From contig AP025074.1 in the NCBI GenBank assembly GCA_036186865.1, positions 7,238,358-7,302,357 of the forward strand: a DNA stretch of 64,000 nt, read 5' to 3'. A program made the position numbers and the translations under genes. Below, piece by piece: positions 10,512-22,651 of this stretch; the first letter of the stretch is position 1; the number at the start of each line of letters is the position of its first letter. The notes beneath the pieces were generated by a model. The model was not told where the DNA came from. It made no database searches and saw nothing but the letters and a program-made list of their open reading frames with translations. Origin of the DNA: Eustoma russellianum. Lineage: Eukaryota > Streptophyta > Magnoliopsida > Gentianales > Gentianaceae.

Positions 10512-11885
10512 ATGTTAACATAGAATGTGCGAGGTCTGCGCACCTCTATGTCTCGTTTACGCCTACTACTCAGTCAGTATTCTATTCACTTTTTATTTCT
10601 TATGGAGCCACAGCAATCAGAAGCACGCTTGACTAAGGCACAAATAAATTTGGGTTTCACAGCTTCTCAAAGTATTTGCGAGGGCCGTGCTTGGTGCTTT
10701 TGGAAGCATTCATATATGGAACTTCTTGATGTTTGACTTCTAGAGCAGGTTGCCCAATTTCGTTTTAAGTTGCACAATCAGCATATTATACTAGTGTCCT
10801 GTGTTTATGGCAGACATACAGTCCAGGACAGACAAATATTATGGCAAGATCTACGTCAATGTTATGATGAATGTATGGAACCTTGGATTATCTCTGGTGA
10901 CTTTAATACGTTTTTATCTCCTTTGGATCATAAAGGCACTTCTCGTCCAGTTATGTCAATGCTGCAGGATTTTAATGACATGGTGCAATATGCTGAATGG
11001 CATTTGGTGCCGCATGTTGGCACGCGGTATACATGGCAGGGTGGACAGGGTTTAGGCTGAGTATGGGTCGGTTAGATTGGGTATTTTGTAATGAAAGGTT
11101 TTATGATAATTTTCCACTGTGAAATTAACACATCTGAGCATAACAACATCGGATCACTGCCCGTTGTTGTTGCAATGTTCGCATGAATTAACTCATGGTC
11201 CCAAGCAGTTTTGATTCTTGACGGCCTGGACATCTCACCCAGACTTTCTATATTTGTGAGATCTGCTTGGGCATCATATCCGACAGTAGGTGGAATGAGA
11301 GGTTTGTGTGCGAAGATGCGTGTTTTTAAAAAAGACGTTACACGATGGAATAAAGAAATCTTTGGCAATATCTTCAGTATGGTAGAAACCGCAGAGCAAC
11401 GGGCTCGTTCATTGGAGCTTGCATTTGATCTTGATCCTAGCGAGCATAATCGTATGGTCTATTTAGAAGCTCAATCTGAGTTGAAGCAGGCAACTAAAAT
11501 AGAAATGGAATTTTGGAAGCAAAAGGCCCGTATCAAGTGGCTTAAGGAGGGAGACTGCAGCACCCATTATTATCATTCCATTGTCAAAGATAAGCATCGT
11601 CGTCAAAGCTTGCATGGTATTTATGCGGAGAATGGTGATTATTATGACACTCCTTAGAGTATAGGTATGGCTGCAGTGGAGCATTTCACGCGCATGTTCG
11701 CGGCTCAACCGGTGGAGGACAGTACCTCATTTCTCTCTTTAGTCCCTTCGTTGGTTACATCTGTGGATAATGCTATGCTTACTCACATGCCATCCTTGGA
11801 GGAAGTTAAAGATGCAGTTTGGAGTTTAGATCAACATAGTGCAGCATGTAGCATCCCGCACCCCNNNNNNNNNNATAGTGCAGCA
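10512..11885 (+). pseudogene. LINE ORF2, endonuclease part, decayed
   Basis: It starts at ATG 10512 (M-L-T-stop-NVRGLR); the usual Trp codon is TAG, so the fourth codon is a stop. Endonuclease motifs follow in order: NVRG, LMEP (the catalytic Glu position), LGFTAS, then SGDFNTFLSPLDHKG near 10900, GTRYTWQG near 11025, and SDHCPLLLQC near 11155. Frames change near 10736 and 11060, among other places. Downstream is the long linker to RT (FKKDVTRWNKEIFGNIF, WLKEGDCSTHYYHS), ending SLDQHSAA where the Tekay-like element is inserted. The endonuclease nicks target DNA; this copy cannot. Confidence 0.85.
11865..11874. other. Assembly gap of 10 N with duplicated edges
   Basis: Ten N's lie between two identical 29-bp stretches (11836-11864 and 11875-11903), each containing the LINE sequence, the TSD CAGCA and the first 18 bases of the gypsy LTR. 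A real gap would not repeat the same junction. This looks like two contigs with a short true overlap placed end to end. If so, 39 bases are artefact. Confidence 0.9.
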
Positions 11886-14800
11886 TGTAGCATCCCGCAC
11901 CCCAGCCTAGCCGGATACGGTGCACCCGCCGTACTTCACTACGGAGAGTACCAGGCGTTGATCCATAACATATCATAGTCCAAAATAAAATATGTGGACT
12001 TTCATGCTTACACGTCAACCAGTAAGCAAAACCGAGGCAGAATAAAAACTTTTAAAATAAAAGCGTCTAAGCAACCATCATTAGTCTTACTACATTGTTC
12101 ATAAAAATGCGCAAAACCCAAAAGTAAATGTTTCAATCATAAATTCATAATAAGATCATCCATCACTTTCATTATAGCAGAATTCCTCAAGTCATCCACC
12201 TCTCGCTCTTCTACGGATAAGGAACCCTAGGTTCGTCTTCGATCCATTCAACTCTATTTCCTGCGGGTTCTGGGAGAAAAAATAAAGGGTGAGTGACAAC
12301 GTCACAAGCAAGTATACCATAAGCAATCATGCATTAAATGAAAAGTACACACAAGAACCAAATCCCCCAAAATTTGGACTTTTTCCATCATATCTGTCTT
12401 TCCATTCAAATGCCACCATGGTAACAGAATCATCACTTAGTCAGAAAGGAAATAAGATCATAGCTTATGTAACAACAGCAATAAGATCGTAACTTAGGTA
12501 ACCAGGGATAAGAAGATTATAACCTAAGTAATATTTCATCTAGATTTTGGCTAGCATCGCATCCCTTCAGTCAATAGCCGCTAAGGCAACAAAATCATAA
12601 CTTAGTCATGAAGCAAGTAATAACACAGCTCAGTGCAAATAGACTCAACATCATGCTCATGACCATATGCAATGCGTATGAATATGCAAATGTAGTGCAT
12701 AATGAAACTACGAAAATATTTTCCTTTCATTCTTTCTTTCAAATCATACACAAAAACCTTGTTCTTTCATTCTTTCTTTCAAATCATATTCGTCATAAAA
12801 CAAGGAGTGGAAAGTGTTCAGATCTATTATATCCGGATCTGAGGCGGTCGTATTCTTCTCTTCGAATCTATTATTCCCGGATTCGGAATGGTCACGTCAT
12901 CAATCATAATCACCAGGTCTATTCTCTCCGGGCCTGTACGGTCATATTCTTCTCTTCAAATCTATTATTCCCGGATTCGGAACGGTCACGTCATCTAGCA
13001 TAATCACCAGGTCTATTCTCTCTGGGCCTGTACAGTCATTATCATCAGATCAGTTAACCCTGGATCTGGAGCGGGTCATGCTGGCCAGAAACATACGGTA
13101 CCGATAGGAAGCGTTCTTTTCAAAACTAAAAACTTTTCTTTAAAACGCTTTTTCATCATTATGTGTTATAAAATCAGTTCCATAAACTGTATGAACATGA
13201 ACAATGCAATGCATGACATGCAACATGCGACTCGTGAACAAATACATCATAACATGCATGCACGGACTTGTCTCTTAAGCTGGAAAAAACTGTCCAGCAA
13301 CCACATTCTGTTCATACAGACTCGTGCTCATCAATTCGTGCTCATTTTCATAAGCTCACGCCATACACATGCATAATGAAGTCTTAGACACGTGCCATAA
13401 AAATTTCGTAACATTACAAAATGTCTAACGAGCTCAAAACATCAACTATCATCAAAGGGTACTGCTGACATCAGCAGAGCAGTACCCATCTTACCTCAGT
13501 TTCGTAGATCATATAACCTTATACAAATTTAAGCCATCACCTGAAAAACATAGCCAAGATACCAAAGAACAATATTCATAAGGCTAAACATCACATTCAA
13601 GCCTAAATAAGCAAGATCAAAGCCTTACAACTTATGTCATTAAACTGTCCTGTTTTCTAGTTTTGTACCACTAACTTCAACTTAGTGTTTAACCATCAAA
13701 ATGGTAGTTTTATTCTGGTTTCTTTACTTGAACATGTACATCTATTCCTTATGTAATTACCATAAAAATTCCAAGGCAATCCAATAAGTTTAAGGGGTCT
13801 ACTAATTACTTTCCCAAGCTAGGTACATGCAGAACCTGGAATGACCAGTTTTACCACGAATTGCATTGTGACCAAACCACAACTTCTTTTACTAAACTTC
13901 CAACTCACAGGGTTGCTACACGCACCAAACTATCATCATACCAAAAATCAGATCATTTGCACATTCCTAAGGTGCATTTTCGGGCCAAGCAACTTACTAC
14001 TCAAAACTGTCCTGTTCCAGCAACTCTAATTGACCAGTTTTACCAAAAACTTCATTAAGGATAATCCACCACTCCTTTTACAAAAATTCCAACTCACTCA
14101 TTCAATACACATATGAGGCTATCATCATAACAAAAATTAGCTAATTGGAACACCTCTAAGGTTCATTTTCAGGTCGTTTAGCATGCTACAAAAAACTGTC
14201 TAGCTCTAGTACTTCTGTTTGACCAGTTGTCACTAAATATTTCATTAAGGATAACCACAACTCTTTTTATCAAAATTCCAACTCACACATTTACTACACA
14301 CATAAGGCTATCATCATACCAAACATTAGCCAATTTGAACACCTCTAAGGTTCATTTTCAGGTCGTACACATGACACATAAAACTGTCCAACTCCAGTGA
14401 TTTCAGCACTTCATCACTTTTTATGGTTCAAGCATTTCCAATCAACTTCATTCTTCAAAGTGACTTAATAACCATCAAATACACACTTTAACATAATCTT
14501 TCCAAGCCTCATAACATGCTTTAAACCATAGATAAACAGTTCATGAGTCATATCAAAACAGTCACAACACATTCATATAACAAATCATTCACTCATGCCA
14601 TCACTTTTCTTATAACAACTAGTTTTCATGTCTTGTGCTTAGACTCTTCAACTAAGATTCATAGCTTAAAAATGACTAGCTATTCAAGCTTGCACTTCAC
14701 AAATAAGGCAAGATTGGCTAGAGTATACTTGCCTTCTTCGAGCTTATCCTTTCCTTAACTTGGAACTTGGGTGAAATGAGATGAAGTCTTCCTCCCTTTC

Positions 14801-16106
14801 ACTATACAACCCCAACAGTTTTGGGAGGAAGAAAAGAGCAAACATTAGCTTTTGTCTTAAGTGAAAACACAACTAGAGTGAGGCTATGACTCTCTTACCA
14901 AAATGAACCTTGAATGGAGATAGCAATGAATCCAACCCACCATGAAGTTAGCTTCTCTTAGTATCTTGCAAAATCTTCATCTAGTGACCATCCTTGGAGT
15001 CACGGTTTTGGCAAGAAAAGAAGGGTACCTATGTGAGCTTCATTCTTTGAAGTATAGGATTCACTTAGAAGTTTTGGCATGCACTTACCTAGATGAGTTC
15101 TTGGAGCTTGGAGATCTTGAACTCCTTGGCTTCAACCTAGCCGTGTTCCTTAATGGAAGAGGGAAGTCTCTTGCTCCTTGTGAATTCTTGAGGGAGAGTG
15201 TTCTAGAGTTTCTTGGAGAAATTTTTTTCTTCCCTTGGCTAAGGGTTAGCCGTTGGATATGTTAAGGGAGAAAGAGGATTTACCTTGGCTTGGTTAGGCT
15301 AATTAGAGTTAATTAGCCTAAGTTACTTCTAACCAAAGTTACTTTAATGCAACTAGAGTTACTTTAATGCAACTAGAGTTACTTTAATTCAACTATAGTT
15401 ACTTTAAGGCTAACTTAGGTTACTTTATCCAACTAGAGTTACTTTATGGGTTAACTTGAGTTACTTTAACCTTGTGGTTAATATAAAGTAACTATGGTAA
15501 TATTTGAAATGCTTCTTGGTTAATCATGAAGGGAAAACCGGCGGTAATGGCCTTTGATAGCCATTACCATGCTTAATTCCTTCCCAAGTGAGTTTAATGA
15601 AAAGCCATGTGGGTAGTTGCCCCCTTTTTCTAATTATTTCCCCCTTTTTCTTGTTTTAAAATGAAATTAGGGAAATCTTGATTCCTCTTGGGCTAAAGGG
15701 CCGAAATGTTTTTGCAAGAGTCGGGGGAAATTGCTCCACTACTTAAAACTCCTTATTTCCATTTGGGCTTATTTTAAGAAGGCCCTTAAGATTATCCTTC
15801 TTATGAATTTAAAAAACCTTCTAAGGCCCTTTTTAAACCTTGTTGCCGAAATCTCTTAAGCCCTTAGGGTGAATTTGAATTGGTCATGGTCCATAATTCA
15901 TGCTTGAATGATTATATTGTTTGCTTATCAACATAAAATAAAAGAAGCACTAATAAAACTTAGTGAAATGCACTTGAAGGATGCCACTTTATTAATTTTT
16001 CACTTATTAGTTCACTTATTAGTGAATATGCCACTTTATTAATTTTTGAAGGATGTCATTTTATTAATTCACTTATACGAATATGATTTTTCATTGGGGT
16101 ACAACA
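11886..16106 (-). repeat. 3' LTR of the Tekay-like element
   Basis: 4221 bp. Near-identical to 18484-22646, with mostly C/T-type differences (for example its end reads TGTAGCATCCC against TGTAGCGCCCC). It is 58 bp longer, mainly from a local duplication of a CTTTATTAATTTTT phrase near 15990-16065. Internal repeats: a 112-bp unit with CCCGGATTCGGAA and CTCTCCGGGCCTGTAC (12845-13035); three units of about 190 bp (about 13840-14405); and 20-bp units CAACTAGAGTTACTTTAAT (15335-15475). Small open frames here have no recognisable homology and I do not call them genes. Confidence 0.85.
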
Positions 16107-16122
16107 TTCTCCCCTCCTTAAC
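16107..16122 (-). promoter_or_regulatory. Polypurine tract of the Tekay-like element
   Basis: On the minus strand GTTAAGGAGGGGAGAA runs directly into the LTR start TGTTGTACCCC. This is the expected position for the plus-strand primer. Confidence 0.75.
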
Positions 16123-17668
16123 ATAAGTTTCGTCCACGAAACTTCAAAGGCTAGTCAAAAAGATGGGGGGCATCTACTCCTCATGTTTCCTTCCGTTTTC
16201 CATGTGGCTTCTTCTCCAGGATGGTATTTCCACTGAACCTTTACCATAGGTATGTGTCTCTTTCTCAACTTCTTTTCTTTCGACTCAACGACCTTCAGGG
16301 GCTCCTTTCTTACCTTTAGGTAAATAAGATAGAATAAAGCGTCTATTTAGTTCCCTCAGAACTGCTTCGTTCAACTCATCTTACAGGTCTCATCAGAACT
16401 TATTCTAATTTTCTAGAGGTGTTATCGTAGCCTATCTTATATCTTAAGCACTTTGAATCTTGATACTACGTACTGATAATGGTATCCATTCCGGGTTAAC
16501 ATGATCATGAAATGCTTATAATTTCCTTTTTCATAAAATATGCAAAACTTGGCAGAGATCATTAACTCTGGGATATAGATCATTAGCTCTAATCTGTAAA
16601 CATCCTTTCGGTAATCATGTAACGGTCATCTTACGTATGAAACAGCATCCAACGACATCCGGAATAATTCCCATAAGATACACATACCAAATCGTAACAT
16701 CATTGCTAGAGTGTGTTAGATATTCTCAACTTATAAATTCTCGATCTAAACATCATATCTTATGGAATTCGCCATTCCTCCTCTTGAATGGCCATTGTTA
16801 TAGATTTCTCCAAAACAGTCCCGTAACGTTTCATCATCTCACAACATCTCTATGAATTTCTCCTACCAACATACATGTTAACTAAGTGAATTACCTGACT
16901 TCCGAACAATACCCCACTTGTCAATTGCTTATCCGAAGCTAGTTAAATAGATCATTGATCCTAGTCAGAGGGTACTTACTCTTACGGTGACCATGTTGAG
17001 TTCTTTATGATCTACTAGTCGCATGCCTCCATCCCTCTCTTTACGAATAACATGGAAACACCTCAGGGCGATACGTTGGGGTGGACAAGTTTCTTCCTTG
17101 AAAGTTCCCACAATTGTCCCTTTAGTTTTCTTTCAGTTCAGCAGGCGTCCTTAGGGAACTCTTAATCATCATCCTAAAATGGTCCAATCGCATAAAACAT
17201 GATTTTCATAATCATGATTTGCTTTTCATAGCTTGCCTAACATAGCGCTTTCATGTCGTGATGTCATAACGTTTCAAAATTTGGCTATAGCACTCTTGAT
17301 AAGAATAATATCACACAATATGCCGATTGATTCCCCATATAGTCCATGTACAACAAAATATGTACGTGTGTTAACAGTGACGTATAATGGCAGAGACCCC
17401 GAGTCTCAAACACGATGTTATACTCGGTCATACTACCACAATAACTGCACTTACTTCCTTATGGTCTACTCATCATAATTTAAAGAAAACTATCATAATC
17501 ACTCATACTTGGTTAATAGGAAGTAAGACATAGGTACTTCACATTTAACTCGTACCTTGGTTGTTTCTTTGTTATCCGCATAAGGTAGCCTTATGCGGAT
17601 ACGGCTCCCATTTCCTACTTCATTTTATAGCACGCTCGTTAAGTCATTTATTTCGTCCTTCCGTTCTC
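16123..17668 (-). pseudogene. Gypsy pol remnant
   Basis: The only clear trace is at 16975-17055 on the minus strand. It reads like the RT entry motif of gypsy elements: VIRKERDGGMRLVDHKELN followed by MVTV, against the family pattern of lysines, DG-SMR, DYR-LN and TVK. Stops interrupt it soon after. The rest of the 1.5 kb shows no motif I can place. Protease, RNase H and integrase are not recognisable, so most of pol is deleted. Confidence 0.6.
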
Positions 17669-18125
17669 TTACCATGCCCTGACTAGCCGAGTTTTTATCT
17701 GGAGGTCTAAACTGTGCACAAATCTGATCACCTTAAACCTTTCATCTTCCATGATCAAAGGAACATGCCGACCCAAAGTAGCGAACCGACGAGCGTACTC
17801 TGAGACGATGATGCCTAACCCTTGTCTCAATGAGTCAAATTCCTCAACCCTTCTCGTGATTAAATCCTGAGAGGAAGAACTCACAAAACTCCTCTTAGAG
17901 CTTTGCCCAAGTTATCGGTCCGGGAGTGGCTGGATACAAATCCTCCACCACTGGCTGTCCTTAACGTTCAAAAACGGCCAGAGAATTTGTGCCCTTATCC
18001 CATCCGGTATCAGTATCGGCATGAAGTTACCTTCAACTTGTTTTAACCATCTTTCTGCCTATTATGAACTAGATTCCCTGCCAAACCTCGGAATATGTGC
18101 TCTTACTAACTGTTGCTAGTAAAAT
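17669..18125 (-). pseudogene. Gypsy gag remnant
   Basis: Minus strand. WLKQVEGNF is followed by PDGIRAQIL and WPFLNVKDSQWW (about 17935-18060), then a frame with FDSLRQGLGIIVSEYARRF and LGRHVP (17760-17850). This order matches the retrotransposon gag domain, where a WW motif is followed by F-LRQG--SV-EY---F. It has stops and no zinc knuckle. It supports a gypsy origin for the degenerate interior. Confidence 0.7.
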
Positions 18126-18463
18126 TTACTGCTTCCGAGGGTGACAGTGATGATGCCACTTTACTGAATCGTGATGCCATCCGCACCACGGAACGTCGGA
18201 GTCTTACTCAAGGTATAAATATTCAGATTAAGCGACAAAATTTAATTCGTAATCCAAATAAGATCTTAAAGGCATGCAAGTGAGCATGATTACTTTTTAT
18301 AAATTGCCATCAACTAGGGCTTATCATCAGGTCGAAACCCTAATTTCCAGTCTAAGTCATCCTAGTCTAAGGTCCACTCTCATCTAGGATCATGACTTAG
18401 ATCTAAAATCAAACTTAGATTTCTAAAATCATAGCTTAATTCTATATTCTGCCCGGATCTAGA

Positions 18464-18481
18464 GCCTTGGCTCTGATACCA
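18464..18481 (-). promoter_or_regulatory. Primer-binding site, initiator tRNA-Met, Tekay-like element
   Basis: On the minus strand this reads TGGTATCAGAGCCAAGG, two bases from the LTR edge. It is complementary to the 3' end of plant initiator tRNA-Met and sets the element's orientation. Confidence 0.85.
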
Positions 18482-18483
18482 CC

Positions 18484-21400
18484 TGTAGCGCCCCACACCC
18501 CGGCCCAGCCGGATACGGTGCGCCTGCTGTACTTCACTACGGAGAGTACCAGGCGTCGATCCATAACATATCATAGTCCAAAATAAAATATGTGGACTTT
18601 CATGCTTACACGTCAACCAGTAAGCAAAACCGAGGCAGAATAAAAACTTTTAAAATAAAAGCGTCTAAGCAACCATCATTAGTCTTACTACATCGTTCAT
18701 AAAAATGCGGAAATCCCAAAAGTAAATGTTTCCATCATAAAGTCATAATAAGATCATCCATCACTTTCATTATAGCAGAATTCCTCAAGACATCCACCTC
18801 TCGCTCTTCTATGGATAAGGAACCCTAGGTTCGTCTTCGATCCATTCAACTCTATTTCCTGCGGGTTCTGGGAAGAAAAATAAGGGGTGAGTGACAACGT
18901 CAACAGCAAGTATACCATAAGCAATCATGCATTAAATGGAAAGTACACACAAGAACCAAATCTCCCAAAATTTGGACTTTTTCCATCATGCCTGTCTTTC
19001 CATTCAAATGCCACCACGGTAACAGAATCATCACTTAGTCATAAAGGAAATAAGATCATAGCTTACGTAACAACAGAAATAAGATCGTAACTTAGATAAC
19101 GAAGGATAAGAAGATCATAACCTAAGTAATATTTCATCTAGCATTTGGCTAGCATCTCATCCCTTCAGTCAATAGCCGCTAAGGCAATAAAATCATAACT
19201 TAGTCATGAAGCAAGTAATAACACAGCTGAGTGCAAATAGACTCAACATCATGCTCATGACCATATGCAATGCGTATGAATATGCAAATGTAGTGCATAA
19301 TGAAACCATGAAAATCTTTTCCTTTCGTTCTTTCTTTCAAATCATACACAAAAACCTTGTTCTTTCATTCTTTCTTTCAAATCATATTCGTCATAAAACA
19401 AGGAGTAGAAAGTGTTCAGATCTATTATATCCGGATCTGAGGCGGTCGTATTCTTCTCTTCGAATCTATTATTCCCGGATTCGGAACGGTCACGTCATCA
19501 ATCATAATCACCAGGTCTATTCTCTCCGGGCCTGTACGGTCATATTCTTCTCTTCGAATCTATTATTCCCAGATTCGGAACGGTCACGTCATCAAGCATA
19601 ATCACCATGTCTATTCTCTCCGGGCCTGTACGGTCATTATCATCAGATCAGTTAACCCCGGATCTGGAGCGGGTCATGCTAGCCAGAAACATACGGTACC
19701 GATAGGAAGCGTTCTTTTCAAAACTGAAAATTGTTCTTTAAAAACTCTTTTTCATCATTCTGTGCCATAAAATCAATTCCATAAACTGTATGAACATGAA
19801 CAATGCAATGCATGACATGCAACATGCGACTCGTGAACAAATACATCATAACATGCATGCACGGACTTGTCTTTTAAGCTGGAAAAACTGTCCAGCAATC
19901 ACATTCTGTTCATACAGCCTCGTGCTCATCAATTTGTGCTCATTTTCATAAACTCATGCCATACACATGCATAATGAAGTCTTAGACACGTGCCATAAAA
20001 ATTTCGTAACATTACGAAATGTCTAACGAGCTCAAAACATCAACTATCATCAAAGGGTACTGCTGACATCAGCAGGGCAGTACCCGTCTTACCTCAGTTT
20101 CGTAGATCATATAACCTTATAAAAATTTAAGCCATCACCTGAAAAACATAGCCAAGATACCAAGGAACAATATTCATAAGGCTAAACATCACATTCAAGC
20201 CTATACAAGCAAGATCAAAGCCTTACAACTTTATGTCATTAAACTGTCCTGTTTTTCAGTTTTGTACCACTAATTTCAACTCAGTTTTTAAACCATCAAA
20301 ATGGTAGTTTTATGCTGGTTTCTTTTCATGAACATGTACATCTATGCCTTAGGTAATTACCATAAAAATTCCAAGGCAATCCAATAAGTTTAAGGGGTCA
20401 TCTAATTACTTTCCCAAGCTAGGTATATGCAGAACCTGGAATGACCAGTTTTACCATGAATTACCTTGTGACCAAACCACAACTCCTTTTACTAAACTTC
20501 CAACTCACAGGGTTGATACGCACAACAAACTATCATTATACCAAAAATCAGCTCATTTGCACATTCCTAAGGTGCATTTTCGAGCCAAGCAACTTACTAC
20601 TCAAAACTGTCATGTTCCAGCAACTCTAATTGACCAGTTTTACCAAAAACTTCATTATGGATAATCCACCACTCCTTTTACCAAAATTCCAACTCATGCA
20701 TTCAATACACATATGAGGCTATCATCATACCAAAATTTATCCAATTGGAACACCTCTAAGGTTCATTTTCAGGTTGATCAACATGCTACAGAAAACTGTC
20801 CAGCTCCAGTACTTCTGTTTGACCGTCACTAAATATTTCATTAAGGATAACCACAACTCTTTTTATCAAAATTCCAACTCACACATTTAATACACACATA
20901 AGGCTATCATCATACCAAAAATTAGCCAATTTAAACACCTCTAAGGTTCATTTTCAGGTCGTACAACATGACACATAAAACTGTCCAACTCCAGTGATTT
21001 CAGAACTTCATCACTTTTTATGGTTCAAGCATTTCCAATCAACTTCATTCTTTAAAGTGACTTAATAACCATCAAATACACACTTCAACATAATCTTTCC
21101 AAGCCTCATAACATGCGTTAAACCATAGATAAACAGTTCATGAGTCATATCAAAACAGTCACAACACATTCATATAACAAATCATTCACTCATGCCATCA
21201 CTTTTCTTATAACAACTAGTTTTCATGTATTGTACTTAGACTCTTCAACTAAGATTCATAGCTTAAAAATGACTAGCTATTCAAGCATGCACTTCACAAA
21301 TAAGGCAAGATTGGCTAGAGTATACTTGCCTTCTTCGAGCTTATCCTTTCCTTAACTTGGAACTTGGGTGAAATGAGATGAAGTCTTCCTCCCTTTCACT

Positions 21401-22646
21401 ATACAACCCCCACGGTTTTGGGAGGAAGAAAAGAGCAAACATTAGCTTTTGTCTTAAGTGAAAACACAACTAGAGTGAGGCTATGACTCTCTTACCAAAA
21501 TGAACCTTGAATGGAGATAGCAATGAATCCAACCCACCATGAAGTTAGCTTCTCTTAGTATCTTTCAAAATCTTCATCTAGTGACCATCCTTGGAGTCAC
21601 GGTTTTGGCAAGAAAAGAAGGGTACCTATGTGAGCTTCATTCTTTGAAGTATAGGATTCACTTAGAAGTTTTGGCATGCACTTACCTAGATGAGTTCTTG
21701 GAGCTTGGAGATCTTGAACTCCTTGGCTTCAACCTAGCCGTGTTCCTTAATGGAAGAGGGAAGTGTCTTGCTCCTTGAGAATTCTTGAGGGAGAGTGTTC
21801 TAGAGTTTCTTGGAGAAATATTTTTCTTCCCTTGGCTAAGGGTTAGCCGTTGGATATGTTAAGGGAGAAGGAGGATTTACCTTGACTTGGTTAGGCTAAT
21901 TAGAGTTAATTAGCCTAAGTTACTTCTAACCAAAGTTACTTTAATGCAACTAGAGTTACTTTAATGCAACTAGAGTTACTTTAATTCAACTATAGTTACT
22001 TTAAGGCTAACTTAGGTTACTTTATCAAACTAGAGTTACTTTATGGGTTAACTTGAGTTACTTTAACCTTGTGGTTAATATAAAGTAACTATGGTAATAT
22101 TTGAAATGCTTCTTGGTTAATCATGAAGGGAAAACCGGCGGTAATGGCCTTTGATAGCCATTACCATGCTTAATTCCTTCCCAAGTGAGTTTAATGAAAA
22201 GCCATGTGGGTAGTTGCCCCCTTTTTCTAATTATTTTCCCATTTTTCTTGTTTTAAAATGAAATTAGGGAAATCTTGATTCCTCTTGGGCTAAAGGACCG
22301 AAATATTTTTGTAAGAGTTGGGGGAAAATTGCCCCACTACTTAAAACTCCTTAATTTCCATTTGGGCTCATTTTAAGAAGGCCCTCAAGATTAGCCTTCT
22401 TATAAATTTGAAAAACCTTCTAAGGCCCTTTTTAAACTTTGTGGTTGAAATCTCTTAAGCCCTTAGGGTGAATTTGAATTGGTCATGATCCATAACTCAT
22501 GCTTGAATGATTATATTGTTTGCTTATCGACATAAAATAAAAGAAGCACTAATAAAACTTAGTGAAATGCACTTGAAGGATGCCACTTTATTAATTCACT
22601 TATACGACTCTTCAAGTACAATATGACTTTTCGTTGGGGTACAACA
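18484..22646 (-). repeat. 5' LTR of the Tekay-like element
   Basis: 4163 bp. On the minus strand it runs from TGTTGTACCCC (22646) to GGGGCGCTACA (18484). It has the same internal tandem repeats as its partner: 112-bp units near 19435-19620, units of about 190 bp near 20440-21000, and 20-bp units near 21930-22065. It shares short blocks with the single LTR at 38123-42155, for example the SGGGTTAACTG-like and CCGGATCTG phrases, so the two families are related. Confidence 0.85.
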
Positions 22647-22651
22647 CAGCA

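Larger units (their letters stand above)
11886..22646 (-). mobile_element. Tekay-like Ty3/gypsy with 4.2-kb LTRs and degenerate interior
   Basis: TSD CAGCA at 11881-11885 and 22647-22651 (another copy lies before the gap at 11841-11845). On the minus strand the LTR starts TGTTGTACCCC and ends in ...GCTACA. A tRNA-Met primer site abuts the LTR at 18484, which fixes minus orientation. Only 2377 bp lie between LTRs, with gag and RT traces and no intact frame. The element is therefore LTR-heavy and non-autonomous, mostly regulatory sequence by length. Assignment to Tekay rather than another chromovirus clade rests on LTR size and end sequence, and is tentative. Confidence 0.8.

Noticed and set aside
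14942..15265. Leu-rich 107-codon frame, repeated in part at 21539-21778
   Set aside because: It is within the Tekay-like LTR pair, is truncated in one copy, and has no homology I can name.
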